Positions 15,001-27,800 are shown, numbered from the stretch's first letter. The stretch is DNA of 64,000 nt from Strigops habroptila (GCF_004027225.2 NC_044282.2:63725725-63789724), one strand, 5' to 3'. Numbers and translations: made by a program. The notes: generated by a model not told the origin, from the letters alone.

Positions 15001-17747
15001 CTCTCTGAGGCTTGTGATATGCTTGAAATTCAAGCTGAAATATTTTACTTAAGATTTTATCCCATCCTCTCAATTAGGGGTGGCGTTTGAGTATCAAAGA
15101 GGGTTCTCAGGCCAGCTACAACTACTGCAGGGAGAACTTTTTGTCTGGAAGAGTTCTTCAGGTAAGTCAGTTTCTGTGGCCTTGCACAGGGGCTGCTTGA
15201 GACACTGGCAGAGCCCTAGTGACAAACATAAGCAACTGGTAAAGACTCTTCTCGCTGTGTGTGGCACCCATCAGTCACAGCCCTTTGTCTGTCTGTAGGA
15301 AATTGCCAGTCTGAAACGGCAATTCACCGAGCTGCTTTCTGACATTGGGTTTGTGAAGGAGGGATTAAGAGCCAGGGACATTGAGAAGAAGTGGTCCCAA
15401 GAAGGCGATGGCGTGTTGGATGCCACAGGGGAAGAGGTAATTCACAGCATTTCAGTGCTCCAAAGCAATGCTGCTGTTTTTCATTTGACCTGTGTGCCGG
15501 GTGGGCTCTAATGGGCTTCTTGCCACAGCCTGACTTTGTAATCTCACACTGGCAACAGTCATCTCCCATCTGTTCTGTTCTTCCTCCCCGTATCTCATAC
15601 GTGCTGGCACTAGCCTCCATTGCATGAGGCCTCATGTGCCCAGAAAGAACAGGCCCAGATGTGGAAGTGAGCTGGGACCTGCTCCTTTGAGACAGTGAAC
15701 ACTGCTGACTTGCCGTGTTAGAAGGGAGCAAGTGGAGCAAAGGCATGGATATGAGTCATGACCCGGCCTCAGTGTTGGGATTAGTAACAACCTTATTTTG
15801 GGAACAAAATGACCTCACAGAGCAGGCAGGGAGATAATTCAGCATTGCAGATGATCTTCAGAAAGCAGTATGTCCGGAGCCAGGCATCTCCTGGGCCTAC
15901 ACGATAAGGGTTTGGTAGTTCTAGAGTCTCACTGTGCATTGGGACAACTTGTCTTCTTTCTCTTGGGGACAAGCTGCTTTGTAGCCAGATGTTATTTCCT
16001 AACATCTAGCTACAAACTGCATCAAGATAGTTGGTGGCCAGTTTGCTCCACTGATAGTGGGGGGAGTGCAGCCCAGGTCTAGCCTGAGACCTTAGGGCAG
16101 TAATTAGTCCTCCCCTATAAAGCACAGCACTGCAGCTACAAAAGTAAACCCCTTTCAGGAATTAAGTCATTCCAGAAGCAGGGCTTTACCTTTATAGACT
16201 TACCTGTAGAATACCTAATGCATGCATTGATTTCCCAGGCAAACTCGAATGCAGAGAACATCAAGCTGATCTCGGCTGTGTTGTGTGCCGCACTGTATCC
16301 CAATGTTGTGCAGGTAAAAAGAATGCTTTCCCATTTTCCCTTCTGCTGTCCAGCATATCCTCATGGCCTGCTTTCAGTCTGGGCTGATTGTGGCAGCCTT
16401 GAGCCTGGCTTAGGTTGCCAACACTTGCTGCTCATAGCGTTAGAGCCAGGCAGCCGAGCTCCAGTTTGTATTGCTTGAGACTGCTGCTGTTGCTACAGGC
16501 TGATTTTAGTGTCACACAGGAGCCAACAGCAAATGTTCTTGAGAAGCTACTTTAAATTGCAGTTTTGTAACCTCAGCTTTAGAAGGCTGAGTTTACAAAT
16601 GAACAGTCAGGGTTAGACAGCACCTGGAGTGCAGTGTCTCTCTCTAGTGGCTGGACATGTTGCTACTTGAGAATTTCATTGATAAAATGAAAACATAAGT
16701 TAAAAATGGTTTGTGACAAAACAGATTTTTATAACTTCTTTTCTGACCATACAGGTGAAAAAGCCAGAGGGCAAATACCAGAAGACCAGTACAGGAGTGG
16801 TCAAATTGCAGCCTAAAGCAGAAGAACTGAAGTTTGTTACCAAAAATGATGGTTATGTTCACATTCATCCTTCATCTGTGAATTATCAGGTCAGGTTTCT
16901 TTTTTTTCTGCAAAGCTGAAAGTGGGGTTTTAATCATTAACCACATACTTGGTTTATAAAGGCTTTGAACTGTTCATCACTCTTGCTTTGAAAGAGCATA
17001 ACAAAGGCGCCCGTGAAAATGTCCTTAACGTGGAACGGAGAACTCAGGGCCTTGAGGCAACATTGATGAATTAGCTGATTTCTCACATGCTCACTGCAAA
17101 GCAGGATGGAGCGAGGGATAACTGGCAGTTATTGGCAGCTCTTATGGGTCAAGAGTCTGTTAGTCATGCAAGGTGCGTTTTAGGTACATTTGCTGTTCTT
17201 TGCAGCCACAGAAGAGGCAGGCAGGCCCATATTTGCCTGAGCAGGTAGTAAGAGATGTGGCACTTTAAGGAGGATATTGTGTATGTGTTCCAGACAAGGC
17301 ACTTTGAGAGCCCCTACCTGGTGTATCATGAGAAGATCAAGACCAGCCGCGTGTTCATTCGAGACTGCAGCATGGTGTCAGTGTACCCACTGGTGCTCCT
17401 CGGAGGCGGGCAGGTCCACATGCAGCTGCAGAAGGGAGAATTTGTCATTTCTCTTGACGACGGATGGATACGGTTTGTGGCTGCCTCTCACCAGGTAAGG
17501 AAAAGGAGGGATAATCCTGGGAGTGCTGCAGAGCTCTGCTTGTATGTGGAATATAGGAGATGCATTTCGTGAGCTTTACACTCACCTCTGTGTTTTACCA
17601 TAGGTGGCTGAGCTGGTAAAAGAGCTGCGCTGTGAACTAGACCAGCTGCTGCAGGATAAAATCAAGAATCCCAGCATGGACTTATGCATGTGCCCCCGTG
17701 GATCTCGGATCATCAGTATGATTGTAAAGCTTGTGACCACGCAGTAA
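1..17747 (+). CDS. DHX57: DHX57, DExH-box RNA helicase (5' end off window)
   Basis: Putative ATP-dependent RNA helicase of the DEAH/RHA group. I assembled 23 coding exons whose phases all agree: 1-120, 789-941, 1297-1467, 2206-3011, 4438-4616, 4754-4875, 5116-5311, 6069-6193, 7354-7487, 8154-8208, 8968-9170, 10192-10308, 10680-10776, 12082-12255, 12526-12726, 13482-13758, 14885-14980, 15078-15161, 15299-15436, 16239-16313, 16755-16889, 17294-17494, 17604-17747. They encode about 1,333 residues against roughly 1,386 in human, so only about 50 N-terminal codons are missing. Domains in order: a UBA-like segment across the 1467/2206 junction, an RWD-like segment, a CCCH zinc finger (2552-2608), Walker A GMTGCGKTTQ split by the 4875/5116 junction, DEVH (6165-6176), SAT (7421-7429), QRKGRAGR (12590-12613), then the HA2 and OB-fold C-terminal region ending KLVTTQ. 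The reading frame is unbroken. The first visible donor (GTCTTT at 121) is weak, so that boundary is least certain. I saw no clear AATAAA in the 500 bases after the stop. Confidence 0.96.
1066..1137 (-). repeat. CR1 LINE 3' tail fragment
   Basis: This carries the avian CR1 3' consensus in reverse orientation (AATCATAGAATCGTAGAATGG, then TTGGAAAGGACCTTAAGATC and CCCCTGCCATGGGCAG). It lies in the DHX57 intron between exons 789-941 and 1297-1467. Confidence 0.85.
11385..11918 (+). repeat. CR1 LINE fragment, about 530 bp
   Basis: This is the terminal part of a CR1 element in forward orientation. It includes the recognisable end of the reverse transcriptase region (CAGAGAAGGGCAATGAAGCTGG, then GGAGCAGCTGAGGGAACTGGG) and the 3' tail ending ATGATTCTATGATT. 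It sits in the large DHX57 intron 10777-12081 and is decayed, with no useful open frame. Confidence 0.85.
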
Positions 17748-18429
17748 TGTGAGAACACCTTTCTGTACTCACTGTTTGCTACTGCCCGAGAATGGACGAA
17801 CTAATATCAGTGTCTTGATGTATTTGTCATCCCAAAACATGGCACTGATCTCTGGAAGACCAAGTTGGCACCTGTATTATTGACAGGTTTTGGGATTGTT
17901 TGGTTTGGTTTGGTTCCTTTGTTTACAGAGAGCTTGTTTCTTGAAAGTAAGTAAGGTGGGTTACGCTACACACTGGGACATGGGAGAATGGCAAATCTCC
18001 CAAGAGGAGTAGAAACTGCCAGCTAAGGAAGTAAAGTGTTTTTCCATGAGGCCATACACTGGCAATAGTGTTTTCTGGTCACAAAAATACCTGCTACCTA
18101 GCTGCTTTTTTGTAATAGTGATGTCTGGAAGCAGCGTGTGAGATCATAAGCTGCTCCCAAATTGGTTTAAACTCACTTCTACATTTTGGCCAAGACTTTA
18201 CTGAGTTAGTTGGTCATAGCTGACCAGAGATGGAGCTGCTTACAGTTCAACCCAAAGCCTTTAAAAAGGTGAGCACCTTTTGATTCATGTCAGGGGGTTC
18301 TGAAATACGGTTAGAGAGCATCCCCTGCTGAGGAGACTACTGGATCAGTTGGAGTAACATGCTGGATCTGCGCAGGCTGTTCTGGTTACAGTGGAGGTTT
18401 CCTCGGCAGCCAGGCTTTCCCAGCCTCAC
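17748..18429. other. DHX57 3' UTR and downstream spacer
   Basis: This non-coding stretch after the DHX57 stop presumably contains its 3' UTR. I see no canonical AATAAA and no other gene signal. Confidence 0.5.
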
Positions 18430-18778
18430 CCTGTGCTGTGAAAAAGTCTTCCAATACCTAAAGGGGCTGACAAGAAAGCTGGAGAGGGGCTTTTTACAAG
18501 GACATGTAATGACAGGACAAGGGGGAATGGCTTTAACCTGACAGAGGGGAGACTTAGATGAGATCTTAGGAAGTTCTTCCCTGTGAGGGTGCTGAGGCGC
18601 TGGCACAGGTTGCCCAGAGAAGCTGTGGCTGCCCCATCCCTGGCAGTGTTCACGGCCAGGTTGGACACAGGGGCTTGGAGCAACCTGCTCTAGTGGAAGG
18701 TGTCCCTGCCCGTGGCAGGGGGTTGGAACTGGATGAGCTTTAAGGTCCCTTCCAACCCAGACCAGTCTATGCTTCTGT
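18430..18778 (+). repeat. CR1 LINE 3' fragment
   Basis: Typical CR1 sequence in forward orientation, running from a 'GAAAAAGTCTTCCAATACCT' segment to the 3' tail GGGTTGGAACTGGATGAGCT and CCCTTCCAACCC. The long reverse-strand frame across 18337-19092 is largely antisense CR1 and not a gene. Confidence 0.88.
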
Positions 18779-19274
18779 AGTGCACTAAAAATGGATCCTG
18801 GAGTGGATGGATGGTTACTGTTAACCTCCTCTGGGAGGTGGTGGTCCTTCTGCCACCCTGCAGAGCTGGAAGAAAGACCCACTTTTGGAAACTTCCAGCC
18901 AAACTCCTGCTCTGGGGCATGGACTGATAATATTACTTCTTCCCTTTGACATTGCTTAATTCCAGTGCTGAGCATTACTACAGCTGAGCTGCCTGATGTA
19001 CTAGCAATTGCAAATAATAGCAAGTGCCTTAAGTCAAATAACTTTGCTGCCATCTGTAATAGTAAAACCAGAGTAAATGCTGTCTCTACCACCAGCGCTG
19101 CCTAGAAATAGCCTCCAGGCTGAGGAATGAGGCACAGGGGGAAGCACATCAGAAAGTACGCTTATTTGTAGAAGCAGTTTCACAGCAACATACCCTTGCG
19201 CGTGGAAGAAGACAGGAGTACCAAGACCAACATACCAAGGCAGCAGAATGGTCTCTGCAGATACATTGAACTGC

Positions 19275-19791
19275 TGTTGTGGTTTAACCCCAGTTGCACT
19301 GCACAGCTGCTGCCAGTGGGATAGAGAATGAGTAAAGACAGTTTAACAGGTAAAGCAAAAGCCATGTGTGCAAGCAAAGCAAATCAAGGAATCCACTCAC
19401 CACTTCCCATCGCAGGCAGGTGTTCAGCCATCTCCAGGACAGCAGAGCTCTGTCACACACTCATGTCCCAAGTAATGATTACTTGGGATGACAAACACCC
19501 TCACTCTAAATGCATGTCTGTGTCCCCTTTCTTCTTCTTTGCCCAGCTTTATAAGCTGAGCCTGACACACATGGTCTGGAGTATCCCTTTGGTCAGTTGG
19601 CATCAGCCAGTCTGCCTGTGTCTCCTCCCCACTTCTTGTGCCCCCTTAGCCTGCTCAGCAGTATGAGGAGCAGAAAAGGCTGCGTAAGCACTGCTCAGCA
19701 GTACTTATATTATCAACAGAGTTTTGAGCACAAATCCAAACCACAACCCCTACTATGAAGAAAATTCACCTTATCCCAGCCAAAACCAGCA
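19275..19791 (+). mobile_element. Degraded solo LTR of an endogenous retrovirus
   Basis: The sequence begins TGTTGTGGTTTAACCCCAG and ends in AACCAGCA, with an internal 'TATGAAGAAAATTCACCTTATCCCAGCC' type end. This matches what I recall of ERVL-type LTRs widespread in neoavian birds. No retroviral gag, pol or env reading frame flanks it, and I see no intact target-site duplication. It is therefore read as an old solo LTR. The exact family name is not assignable by eye. Confidence 0.7.
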
Positions 19792-21600
19792 ATACTCCAG
19801 GAAACTGAATTGTTCCCACAACTTAATGTTGGTCACCAGTAGCACCATACTCCTGTACCTGCCCACCTGGACAGGGTTAGTAAAGAGCTGTTAGGGCCTA
19901 AGGATCCTAGGGCAGGGTGCTAAAGCACTACAGAGGCATATGGAGTCTGTTGTCAGCTATAAGCTCTGTGGGAAGCAGGACTAGTAGAGCATTAAATGGG
20001 AACCGAGTCTATTTTTCACCTCAGACTTCCATAGAAGTGGTATCCTCTTGAACAAATGACTTCCCAACCATCAGGGAGTGCTGTGGTTTGGATTGAAACT
20101 AGTGCTTAAGCAGGGTCTGTGTAACTCTTCCCCCAAGTACATGCTGAATTCCATGTGAAAGACTGGTAAGTAGCTGCATTCCCCCTGCCAGAGGGAGGAC
20201 TTGTGCAATGTCCCGGTGTCTTGCCTGGGGGTAGAACCATCAAGTCTGGGAAGGGAACAAAGCACAAACTGATGCAATCAAAAGGTGACAGTGGGTATAG
20301 AAACTGTGAGCACACCCCTCCCATCTCACCCCCTGCGCTGCGAGCTGTTCCTTCAGGAGGATTTCTACTAGTGCCCCATTCAGTGACAAATATGCAATTC
20401 CTGGGAACTGCATATGCACTTCAAGGACTGGGCACAGTGGTTATATTACTCACGTCCTTCAGCAGATAGGTGCTGCCCCCAAAACCTCCTGCCCCCAGTA
20501 ATCCTCCTTCCCTCCATCCTCCTCTACCCCAACCTACCCCCTTGTGACACTCTTAATACCTGACTGAAAAAGAAAGGTAATCAGCAGAAGTGTTTCAGTC
20601 TACAGGTTTATTATGGAGTCAGCTTGCTTTGGCAGTACAGAGAGGAAAAAAGCCACCACCCCCCCTTCTTTAAAAGCACTGTTGCACACAGCAGTTGTAC
20701 CATTGATGCAATAAACTGTGATGGGGGAGGGAGAAGTGAAAATCACCTGGCACTTTGTCTTCTTTACTAGTCTGTTAACAGCCATTATCAGCTGCAAAGA
20801 CCACTCCAACTTGCAAATACCTTGCACTAGTTTATCATACTTGTATTAAATCCCCAAATGGTGAGATGGCAGCCACGGTCCAGTTTCCCAAAGCAACAAC
20901 TGGTAAGGACATCAGTAAGCCCCTTGGTTGCACTACCAAAGATGATGATGTGACCAGTCACATCAGGTCAGTGTAACATTAGCTCTCAATGCCTCAGATA
21001 TACTGACTGCAACTTAAACATGACCTGCAAGTTCTGCTTGTGACCTTCAATCTATACAAAAAGCTTTAATTTCCCCAAAACAGTATTATCTTCTGCACCA
21101 GAACTGCCAGTTTATCCTAAGTATCACAACTGGACACAGAACAAGATTTCTGAAAGTATTTACTTCAACAGTTTACATTCCAGAAATATTCCAAATACCT
21201 TCGAGTGAGAAGTTCACTGGTCCTTTAATCATCGGGACAACGGAGCGTTCACACAGTCCTTGTTTTTTTCCAATCTGTTAACGCCCTTTGTAAGCATTTT
21301 TGCAAGTCAATTCATCAAGTTACAAGCACCTCCAGACACGTTTTCAGCTTCACTGAGCTTTGAGGAGGTGCAAATAAAACTACACGGTACAGATCACCAT
21401 AGCATTCAAGACCAAACGTTAACACCGACAAGCTGGTACTGGTAACTCGGCACTAATCCATGCTCCGACAGGCACACACCTGCAGAGCTCCTGACTGGCT
21501 GCTGCACTACCCTCAGTTCACAAGTGCCTCCTGCTTTTCACCAGCGACCTGTAACCTGCTTCAGCTACCCAAACATTAACAGAAAGAGCAGGGTTATCAC
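19792..21600. other. Intergenic spacer, possible distal 3' UTR of the SRSF7-like gene
   Basis: No gene is recognised. It lies downstream (reverse strand) of the SRSF7-like gene. A reverse-strand AATAAA at 20607-20612 could serve a longer 3' UTR, but nothing else in the sequence proves that. Confidence 0.4.
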
Positions 21601-21626
21601 AAAATACTTCTTCGTTAGAAATGCAG

Positions 21627-21632
21627 TTTATT
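21627..21632 (-). terminator. Polyadenylation signal AATAAA of the SRSF7-like gene
   Basis: AATAAA on the reverse strand lies about 260 bases after the SRSF7-like stop. Its context, TTTTTTATTGG then a few bases then TTGAAATAAA, is the same as around the signal of canonical SRSF7 at 40256-40261. The positional homology supports use. Confidence 0.75.
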
Positions 21633-21892
21633 TCAACGCACCAATAAAAAAAGCCCAACGTTTCCAGATCACAGAACATTAACACAACAAAGGAGTTTTG
21701 CATTAGTCTACTACTAAGACTTTTAAAAGATCCAGGTTCATGCCAATTGTTAGTCAATAGAAACAGCCTTCTAGGACTAAGCCCTTACGTTTATAAAGAC
21801 ACCACAAAATCCCTTATAATAATGTAAACAAAATAAATTTTCTTCTTAAACTTTTTTAAATTCAAACCCATTCTTTCATGACTTCCACTCCT

Positions 21893-24800
21893 TCAAGGGC
21901 TTCCTGATGGTGAGTGACTGAAAAGGAAAGAAAAACATTAAGAGCAACTCCTACAGCAAACCCAACAGAAACCGTGTGTGCTATCCCAGGTTTCCTCTGC
22001 TCAGGAGACCTTCCTGCCTCGTAATGCCCCTCATCGCACTGTTCTCATTTACAGTTCATGAATGAGAAGTGTTACATTTTACTCTTTTATAAGTAAAAAC
22101 TGCTTTAAACTTGAAAAGGGCAGGCAAGATAAAGAGCCATCAGCTGCCATGGCTAGGTGAGACATCAAGCCTGCTCAGGAAGGACCCTGGAGCCTGTGCT
22201 CCAGCTGTGCAAAGGAGTTCTTACTCTGCCATAACCTAGTGTTCCAGTTTAGGGCTCTCCATGAGGCACCAGCTCAGACTATGTAAATTCCAGCACACAC
22301 TCCTCTGGTTCCATAGGAAAACCTGCTTCTTCCTTCAGAGTGCACAGCAAAACCTGGCAGCTGTGCAACTGAGACCCAGCTGCGAGGAGCCACCAGCAGG
22401 AATTTAATGCTACCACATGTTCAGAGTTTGCTCCATACCTCGCATTATTCACTTCTTCCCCAGACTCTAAATTCCTCAGGAACTCTGGGATACTTGATTC
22501 CCATCTGCCCACGTTTTCTGTTGTCCTTTATAATTTCATTTAAGTAGGTTACCTTAGGGTTACCGTTGTGAAGTTCTGACTACCAGTGGTAGGAAGTCCC
22601 CATAAAACAACATCTTTTCATAGTAGGAAATGCCCAAAACAATTCATCTTTTCACAGTTCACAGATCAAAACAAACTTTAAGCTTTTATCCTTGCACAAG
22701 TTAACTTCTCCAGCACTGGTGTCTGGAGTGGTTGCTGTGTAACTGTATGTCACACTCCAGTGTTAAGATATTCCTACCTTCTCTTTGGAGATGGTGATCT
22801 GGACTTTGAACGACTGTTAAAAAAGAAGAAAAGCCATCAATGTGGTAAACATGTAACACTCAGTAACCACTTCTGGCCATTTAAACCCAGTAAGAAGTTT
22901 GATGTTAAATATGTTAAAATGCTGATGACAGCAAGTACACCAAATTACTTTAAGCAAGAAGCTGCAGTGGAGAAGGAAAACTGCTGAAAAGTGGAGCCCT
23001 CAGAAAGAGCAACACAGCATCAAAGCAGCTGTAAAATGATCACAGCAGAACTGCAAAGCAGGAGCAGTGAATCACGTAGTCAGGAACACTAAGAACTACA
23101 GACAGTTGAGAACAAAAGGTAGGGAAAGATACGCCCCAAATGCTGTCAAAAATACTTTTTGTCACAATCATGGGTTAAACAAAAACCTGTATCCACAATG
23201 CTGGAAGAATTAATTTAGTGTCCCACAAGGAAAAAAAAAATATCAGCAATAAAAAAAAAAAAATACATTAATGTATGAAAAACTTTCAAAACAGCTATTA
23301 AAAAAAATTGAAGAAAAATCTAGAAGAAAAAGAACGAACCCCCACCACACCACTTCCACATGCAACTGCAATACTGGTCCAAGCAGAGATTTTGAATCAT
23401 GACGAAAAGAAAAAAAAAAAAAAACCCAAAACACAACATACTGAGTGCTGCTTGTATTTATATGCTCACCTTTTAGCAGGTAAGCCAGATTTAGATCTAC
23501 CATGGGACCCAGACCTACAACAGGAGAAAAATAAAGCTCAGCAAAGCAGCCAGTGGCATGCACGTACAACGAAAGTTAGCTAAACCAGCAACAGCAAGTT
23601 CATACTACGTGGCATCACAAATCAGAGCAGGAGGCTCTGGCGCTGCAGGCTTTTCTTGTGATGGTTCACAAGAACCCTTTAGCTCTCATCCCAGAGACCC
23701 ACTCATCAGAAGACAAGACTACAAGCACAAGAAGTTCCCCAGCAAAGCTTCAGCTACCACTTTCACAAAACAGAAGACCTTGTAGCAGGCTCCCAGATGT
23801 TCTCCCCATATATATTCAAGTATAATACAGCTTTTCCATCGGTTATCCCAATGAAAACAGCACCTTGGTTTTCTCCTTAGTATCTTGCTACTAAAGTGTA
23901 AACTACTCCCAGTTAATCTTATGAATTATAATCTACTCCGACAGCGATACTTTCCTGACATTTCTGTTACTTCACCAACTCAAGTATTTGCTGTTACTTA
24001 GAAAATATCTGTACTCCTAGAATGTCAGAATGCAGGCATGTGGTATTACTGAACATCAGAAAGCCTGGTGCTCATGAGAGTCACTTGTTTAACAGACTTG
24101 GCCAAAAAAACCTGAGAAACTTTTGGAACAGGGTGCCCAAAGCAGCTGTGGCTGCCCCATCCCTGGCAGTGTTCAAGGCCAGGTTGGACGGGGCTTGGAG
24201 CAACCTGGTCCAGCAAAAGGTGTCCCTGCCCATGGCAGGGGGTTGGTACTGGATGAGCTTTATGGTCCCTTCCAACCCAAACCAGTCTGTGACTATGACT
24301 CCAGCACTGTGACGGGGAGGTTGGTACTAGATGAGTTTTAAGATCCCTTCCAACCCAAACCATTCTATGATTTTATGCCTGCTCAGAACTGCTTTTAAAG
24401 GGTAACCAAGATTCACCTTTACCTTCCCTATTAACTGATAAAACTACTACATGGACACTGTTGGTGTAAGTTAAACCAAGAGTTACATGTCACTGCTTTG
24501 AAACCTTTCTGGTCACAGTTAACACTATATCCAGTTATTCTGCTACTGTATCACAGTTATACAGGATGAGGTTGCTCACAACTACCCAGAGCTTGCGTTT
24601 TGTAGCTTAAGCAGGACTTCCAGCACACAAGAGCACTGTCTTGTTACAAAAACTGCTGTCAATCCCTCCTTCTGAGAGGCGCACCAACAAAGTAGAACTG
24701 CAGATCAAAAGCTCCAAAAGCAGCACCCGTTTTGTACTTGTTTTGCTGTATTAGCAGAGAACAAGAACTGCTGGAGTTTTCATGATGCTGCCAATACTCT

Positions 24801-27800
24801 AGTCCTGAACTACCACTTCTCACCACTGTAACTGCACACCTGTGCAAAGTCAGCTTTCCCCAGAAATTTCAACATGACTATCAAGTCCTTCACGCAGGAA
24901 CATGACCGTCCCAGAACTAGATGTCACCAAGCAACATCAGCAGCATCCAGACTCTTCCAAAGTAGCAGCATGCATTTTGAGCCTTCATTACAGGTTTGTA
25001 TGAGTAGTAAGTCAGGACAGCTCTAGTAATAATCATCATCCCCCTTAAAGCTCAACGTGCAAGTCCTAATGTAGCAGACTCCTAGAAAACACTTCTCTTG
25101 CCCCATTCTAGTACAAAACTGAAGACAATTATTGCTAACTTCAGCTCTCATGTTCACCACACTTTTATCCTACTCTTTCACCCTTCTTCCAACTAAAACT
25201 TGTTACGAAGGATAGAGAAAAATAATACAGCAACATTTACTCCATACCCATTTTACTCAGCTTCCATTTCAGCATGGAAAATACCCAGATCCACAAAACT
25301 AGGGCTACATGTCAGCGAAGTCCTTAAAAACACCACCTGCAGCATTAGGACTCACGGTCCCGTCCACACCTCTCAAGTCAAGCATCTTACCCCATGTAAT
25401 GTAGTTCTCAGCAATTTAATTTGATCTAACTCTCAGAACTGGAACTGACAAAGCTGAAAAGCTGTAAGCAAGAGTTCTGTCAATAGTGGCAACCACCTCA
25501 TCACTTCCCACCCAGCCCCAGCATTGGGAATTTACAAAGGAAACATGCTAAGAAAAACCTAAGCAACATTTCTTGCAGGACCCAAGGTCAAGCATTCCCT
25601 ACATGCACAGGCATTAACTAGTCCTCAAAACTTCTCTCCACAGACTTTAAAGCATATATATGCTTGGTTTATGGCTACAGAGACACTATATTTAGTAGCC
25701 ACAGACCAAACAAGCTCACGTTTATCACAAGAAATTAACCACTACTATGGTCTGTGAAAATGCATAAATTACTAACTGCAAACACTGCTATGCTGCACAA
25801 CCTCCTACACCCTTCCGGCCAAACTCTCTCAGGGAAGGAAAAAAACCCCACAAACAACTACCCCCAATACTATTATAGGTTTGAATTAAAACAAGCATCT
25901 TACCTGCTTCGAGGCCATACAACAGACCGGGACCTTGAGCGTGACCTGGACCTAGACCTAGGAAAAAGCAGCAACAGATCAACTCCCAAGCAGCAACAGA
26001 CCAACTCCCACTACTACATGACTCATACAGCTAATATTCTTTGACCTTTATGATACTCATCTCAGATAATTCTGTTGGAACTATTCGTTCTGCAGAAGTA
26101 ACTTTTATTATTAGAAAGCTGTAGTACATTTGGCCAGTACTACCTACCACATAAGAAATCCTACTGCCCTAGCTGATAAAGCAGTTACTCCCTGTATCCT
26201 TAGAAGTGAAGTAGGAAAACTTAACCTTAGATCGAAGCTGTAACTTTAGTACAGTTACAAAAGAGCTCAGAAAGAGCAACTCCACAACTGTATGTTTAGT
26301 TTTTAACATCAAACAAAGCATTCAGACTAGCTCTCGGGGATGTTACACCATGAAGGTTTCTGCAAGCACATGAACTGCAAAACGAACTTAATGTTAACTC
26401 CAACAGTTATGTTCTCTTCAACAATGTTGTGGGGTTAATGGATGACACATACCTTGACCTCCTTAAAGAACCAGACCGAGATCTGCGGGGTGAAAATGAC
26501 CTATACCTACGAGGAGAGATTGACCTGGACCTGCGGTAGGAAGCTGACCTCGACCTACAAAAGAAAGCGAAAACCAACTAGAATTACTGCAAGTTATTTT
26601 TCACAAGGAGCAGAGAAAGGAGCGGAGCAGAGGGAGGAGTAAGGAAAAGCATGAAAATACAACAGGCAGAACCCTACCTCCTACCACGACTCCGACTGCG
26701 TGAGCGAGAATACCTTCGACCTCGGGACCGTGAACGGGATCTTGACCGGGACCTGGGTTTAGGTTAGAGAAAAAAGGTATCAGGACACAGCTGCAGCAAC
26801 CAGTGCACGTGAGGCCCTGCTGAAGTCAAAACTTATTTCAGACAACTAAAAAGAAAACAAAAAAAAGGAAAAGAAAAAAAAAAAGATAAAAAAACACCAA
26901 AAGAAAACCACACCACTAGCATCTGTCAGCTGGAAAAATCTCTGGGCCTACTCGTCTTGAGCATTTTACTACCTAGAAAAATGTTAAAAGCTGAATGACA
27001 TTGCAGAATTACATTAGAATAGAAAACACTGTAATGCGTATTTAAAATAAACCTTGCAAGTTTGCAGGTCGACCCTCTTTGGCCCAAGGTCTAGCAGATC
27101 TAGACGATCTAGAAGTATCTATAGCCGATCGCTGCATCTAGGTGTTCTCTTCAATCTAACGACGATCAAACTGACAGCCCAATGAGCCAGGGTGAGGCTT
27201 GATTGACGCAAGAAGATTTTTCTAGGTGGGAATGTGGTCAATCTGGTGTTCCTCTTTCTAAACCGGAGGGGGGCCCCAATTGAAAGCCAAATTTACTGTT
27301 ACGGCGATCACCGTCTCAAATTTTCTGCCCTTAAAGAATAAGGTGAAGCTACGTGTAGATGGCTCGAGGGGATCTGGCCTCTTATGCTGATCACCTCAAG
27401 GTCTAGGAGGATCTTAAGTGTCGGATTTGCAAGGCGCCTCAGCATGAAATCTTAAGGCTCGTGACATTCTGAATCAAGGCGACTGACTCAAACGAAGAAA
27501 CCTGAAAGGTTTTGACCAGGTTGATTATTAAGATAGTAACATTTTATATGTATTAGCAAAAAAAAAAAAAAGAAGTGATATACACCTGCTGACTTACAAC
27601 ATTAAGAGTTAAAACTGGTGCAACATTCTGTTCTTGGCTAGCAAGAGCTACACAAAAGTGATCTGGTGAAGCAATCCAGCCACTCCGGCCCCACACGTAC
27701 CTGCTCCTTCTTCGGCGACTATAGCGGTGACAATCATAAGCATAGTGGCCTTTCTCACCACACTCATAGCATCTGTCGTTTGGGTCAAAGGGGCGCCGGG

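Noticed and set aside
18337-19092. A 251-codon reverse-strand frame
   Set aside because: Much of it is antisense to a CR1 tail; similar peptide runs recur in the CR1 copy at 24,100, so it is repeat-derived.
27061-27540. The shared intron 3 block as a mobile element
   Set aside because: It occurs only twice here, always at the same intron position of SRSF7, with no terminal repeats or target duplications.
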